A DNA stretch of 41,466 nt from Gammaproteobacteria bacterium (GTDB taxonomy: Bacteria > Pseudomonadota > Gammaproteobacteria > Pseudomonadales > Azotimanducaceae): positions 1-41,466 of the forward strand of contig JABJED010000143.1 of the NCBI GenBank assembly GCA_018665025.1, read 5' to 3'. Under the pieces are notes generated by a model. It was given only the letters and a program-made list of their open reading frames with translations. It ran no database searches and was not told the DNA's origin. Shown here in pieces: positions 41,199-41,466 of this stretch; within the stretch, counting starts at the first letter, position 1; each line of letters starts with the position of its first letter. The position numbers were made by a program, and so were the translations under genes.

Positions 41199-41466
41199 CT
41201 ACTTGTCAGCAAGCCGATAACCAACTCCACGGATCGTCTGGATAAGGCTACTGTACTCTCCCAGTTTTTTTCGAACAGCGCGTATATGTACGTCAATATT
41301 TCGGTCCACTACAACAACCCCAAGACCAACGACTCTGTTCAGTAACTGCTCACGCGTGAACGCTCTCCCGGGCTGTGATGCTAGCTGATGGAGAATTTTG
41401 AACTCTGTTGCCGTTAGGTCTTTGGTTTCCCCTGAGACACTGACTTCATGACGTGCTACGTCAATG
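41199..41466 (-). CDS. phoB: PhoB-like response regulator, C-terminal part (cut by the window edge)
   Basis: The last 89 codons of an OmpR/PhoB-type regulator are in the window. They encode the winged-helix DNA-binding domain: DLTATEFKILHQLASQPGRAF, TREQLLNR, DRNIDVHIRAVRKKLGEY and IQTIRGVGYRLADK, ending at TAG 41199-41201. The receiver domain lies beyond the right edge. The phoR start follows after 18 bases, so the two form one operon. PhoB activates phosphate-starvation genes; the pairing is inferred, since neither pst nor phoU is visible. Confidence 0.9.
   Translation of the reverse strand, partial: IDVARHEVSVSGETKDLTATEFKILHQLASQPGRAFTREQLLNRVVGLGVVVVDRNIDVHIRAVRKKLGEYSSLIQTIRGVGYRLADK

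Overview
The window looks like a chromosomal segment of a Gram-negative bacterium, most likely an aerobic gammaproteobacterium and possibly an environmental or marine lineage. The pointers are the long form of SppA, an oxygen-dependent HemF, the YbdL/YafV-type methionine salvage pair, RimJ- and RimI-like acetyltransferases, a lipoprotein signal, Tat-type signals, a CTGT-N8-ACAG LexA box and a PhoB/PhoR pair. Base composition looks close to 50% GC. This placement is inference from gene content. I saw no tRNA, rRNA, CRISPR array or insertion sequence. No gene-free stretch exceeds 300 bases; the longest (8590-8848, 39162-39422 and 19773-19997) hold nothing I can name.

Layout. 1-5595 is a lipid or organic-acid module: a TetR-type regulator faces a leftward operon of a DUF6986 aldolase, a methylsuccinyl-CoA-dehydrogenase-type flavoenzyme, a second acyl-CoA dehydrogenase and a Tat-exported small protein. 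5730-8589 carries hemF and a translationally coupled transaminase/omega-amidase pair. 8849-11197 has an orphan MraY-like transferase, a PPOX-fold protein and a calcineurin-like phosphatase. 11194-14231 is a leftward run of RimJ-like acetyltransferase, cupin and SDR, then VOC protein and acetyltransferase. 14421-16302 holds the most striking item, a redoxin gene with an in-frame TGA exactly at the catalytic cysteine codon, followed by a SECIS-like hairpin and overlapping a sodium/amino-acid symporter gene.

16325-19772 has a flavodoxin, an orphan Rieske protein coupled to an amidohydrolase, a HAD remnant, a glyoxalase-like protein and a type II lumazine synthase. 19998-23056 encodes two exported proteins that resemble hydrolases but lack catalytic residues. 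23253-30029 has an acyl-CoA dehydrogenase, MoaA, a YiiX-like protein, and an acyl-CoA ligase/RimI/MurF operon. 30083-32549 encodes a HAD phosphatase and SppA.

32546-36547 is a two-gene DNA repair operon, a FAN1-like VRR-NUC nuclease and an iron-sulfur helicase with an N-terminal nuclease-like domain, placed directly behind a perfect LexA box. The right end carries a lipoprotein, methionine aminopeptidase, a MATE exporter and PhoR, with PhoB cut by the window edge.

The best candidates for something new are the selenocysteine redoxin coupled to a transporter, the exported pseudo-hydrolase pair, and the SOS-controlled nuclease/helicase operon.
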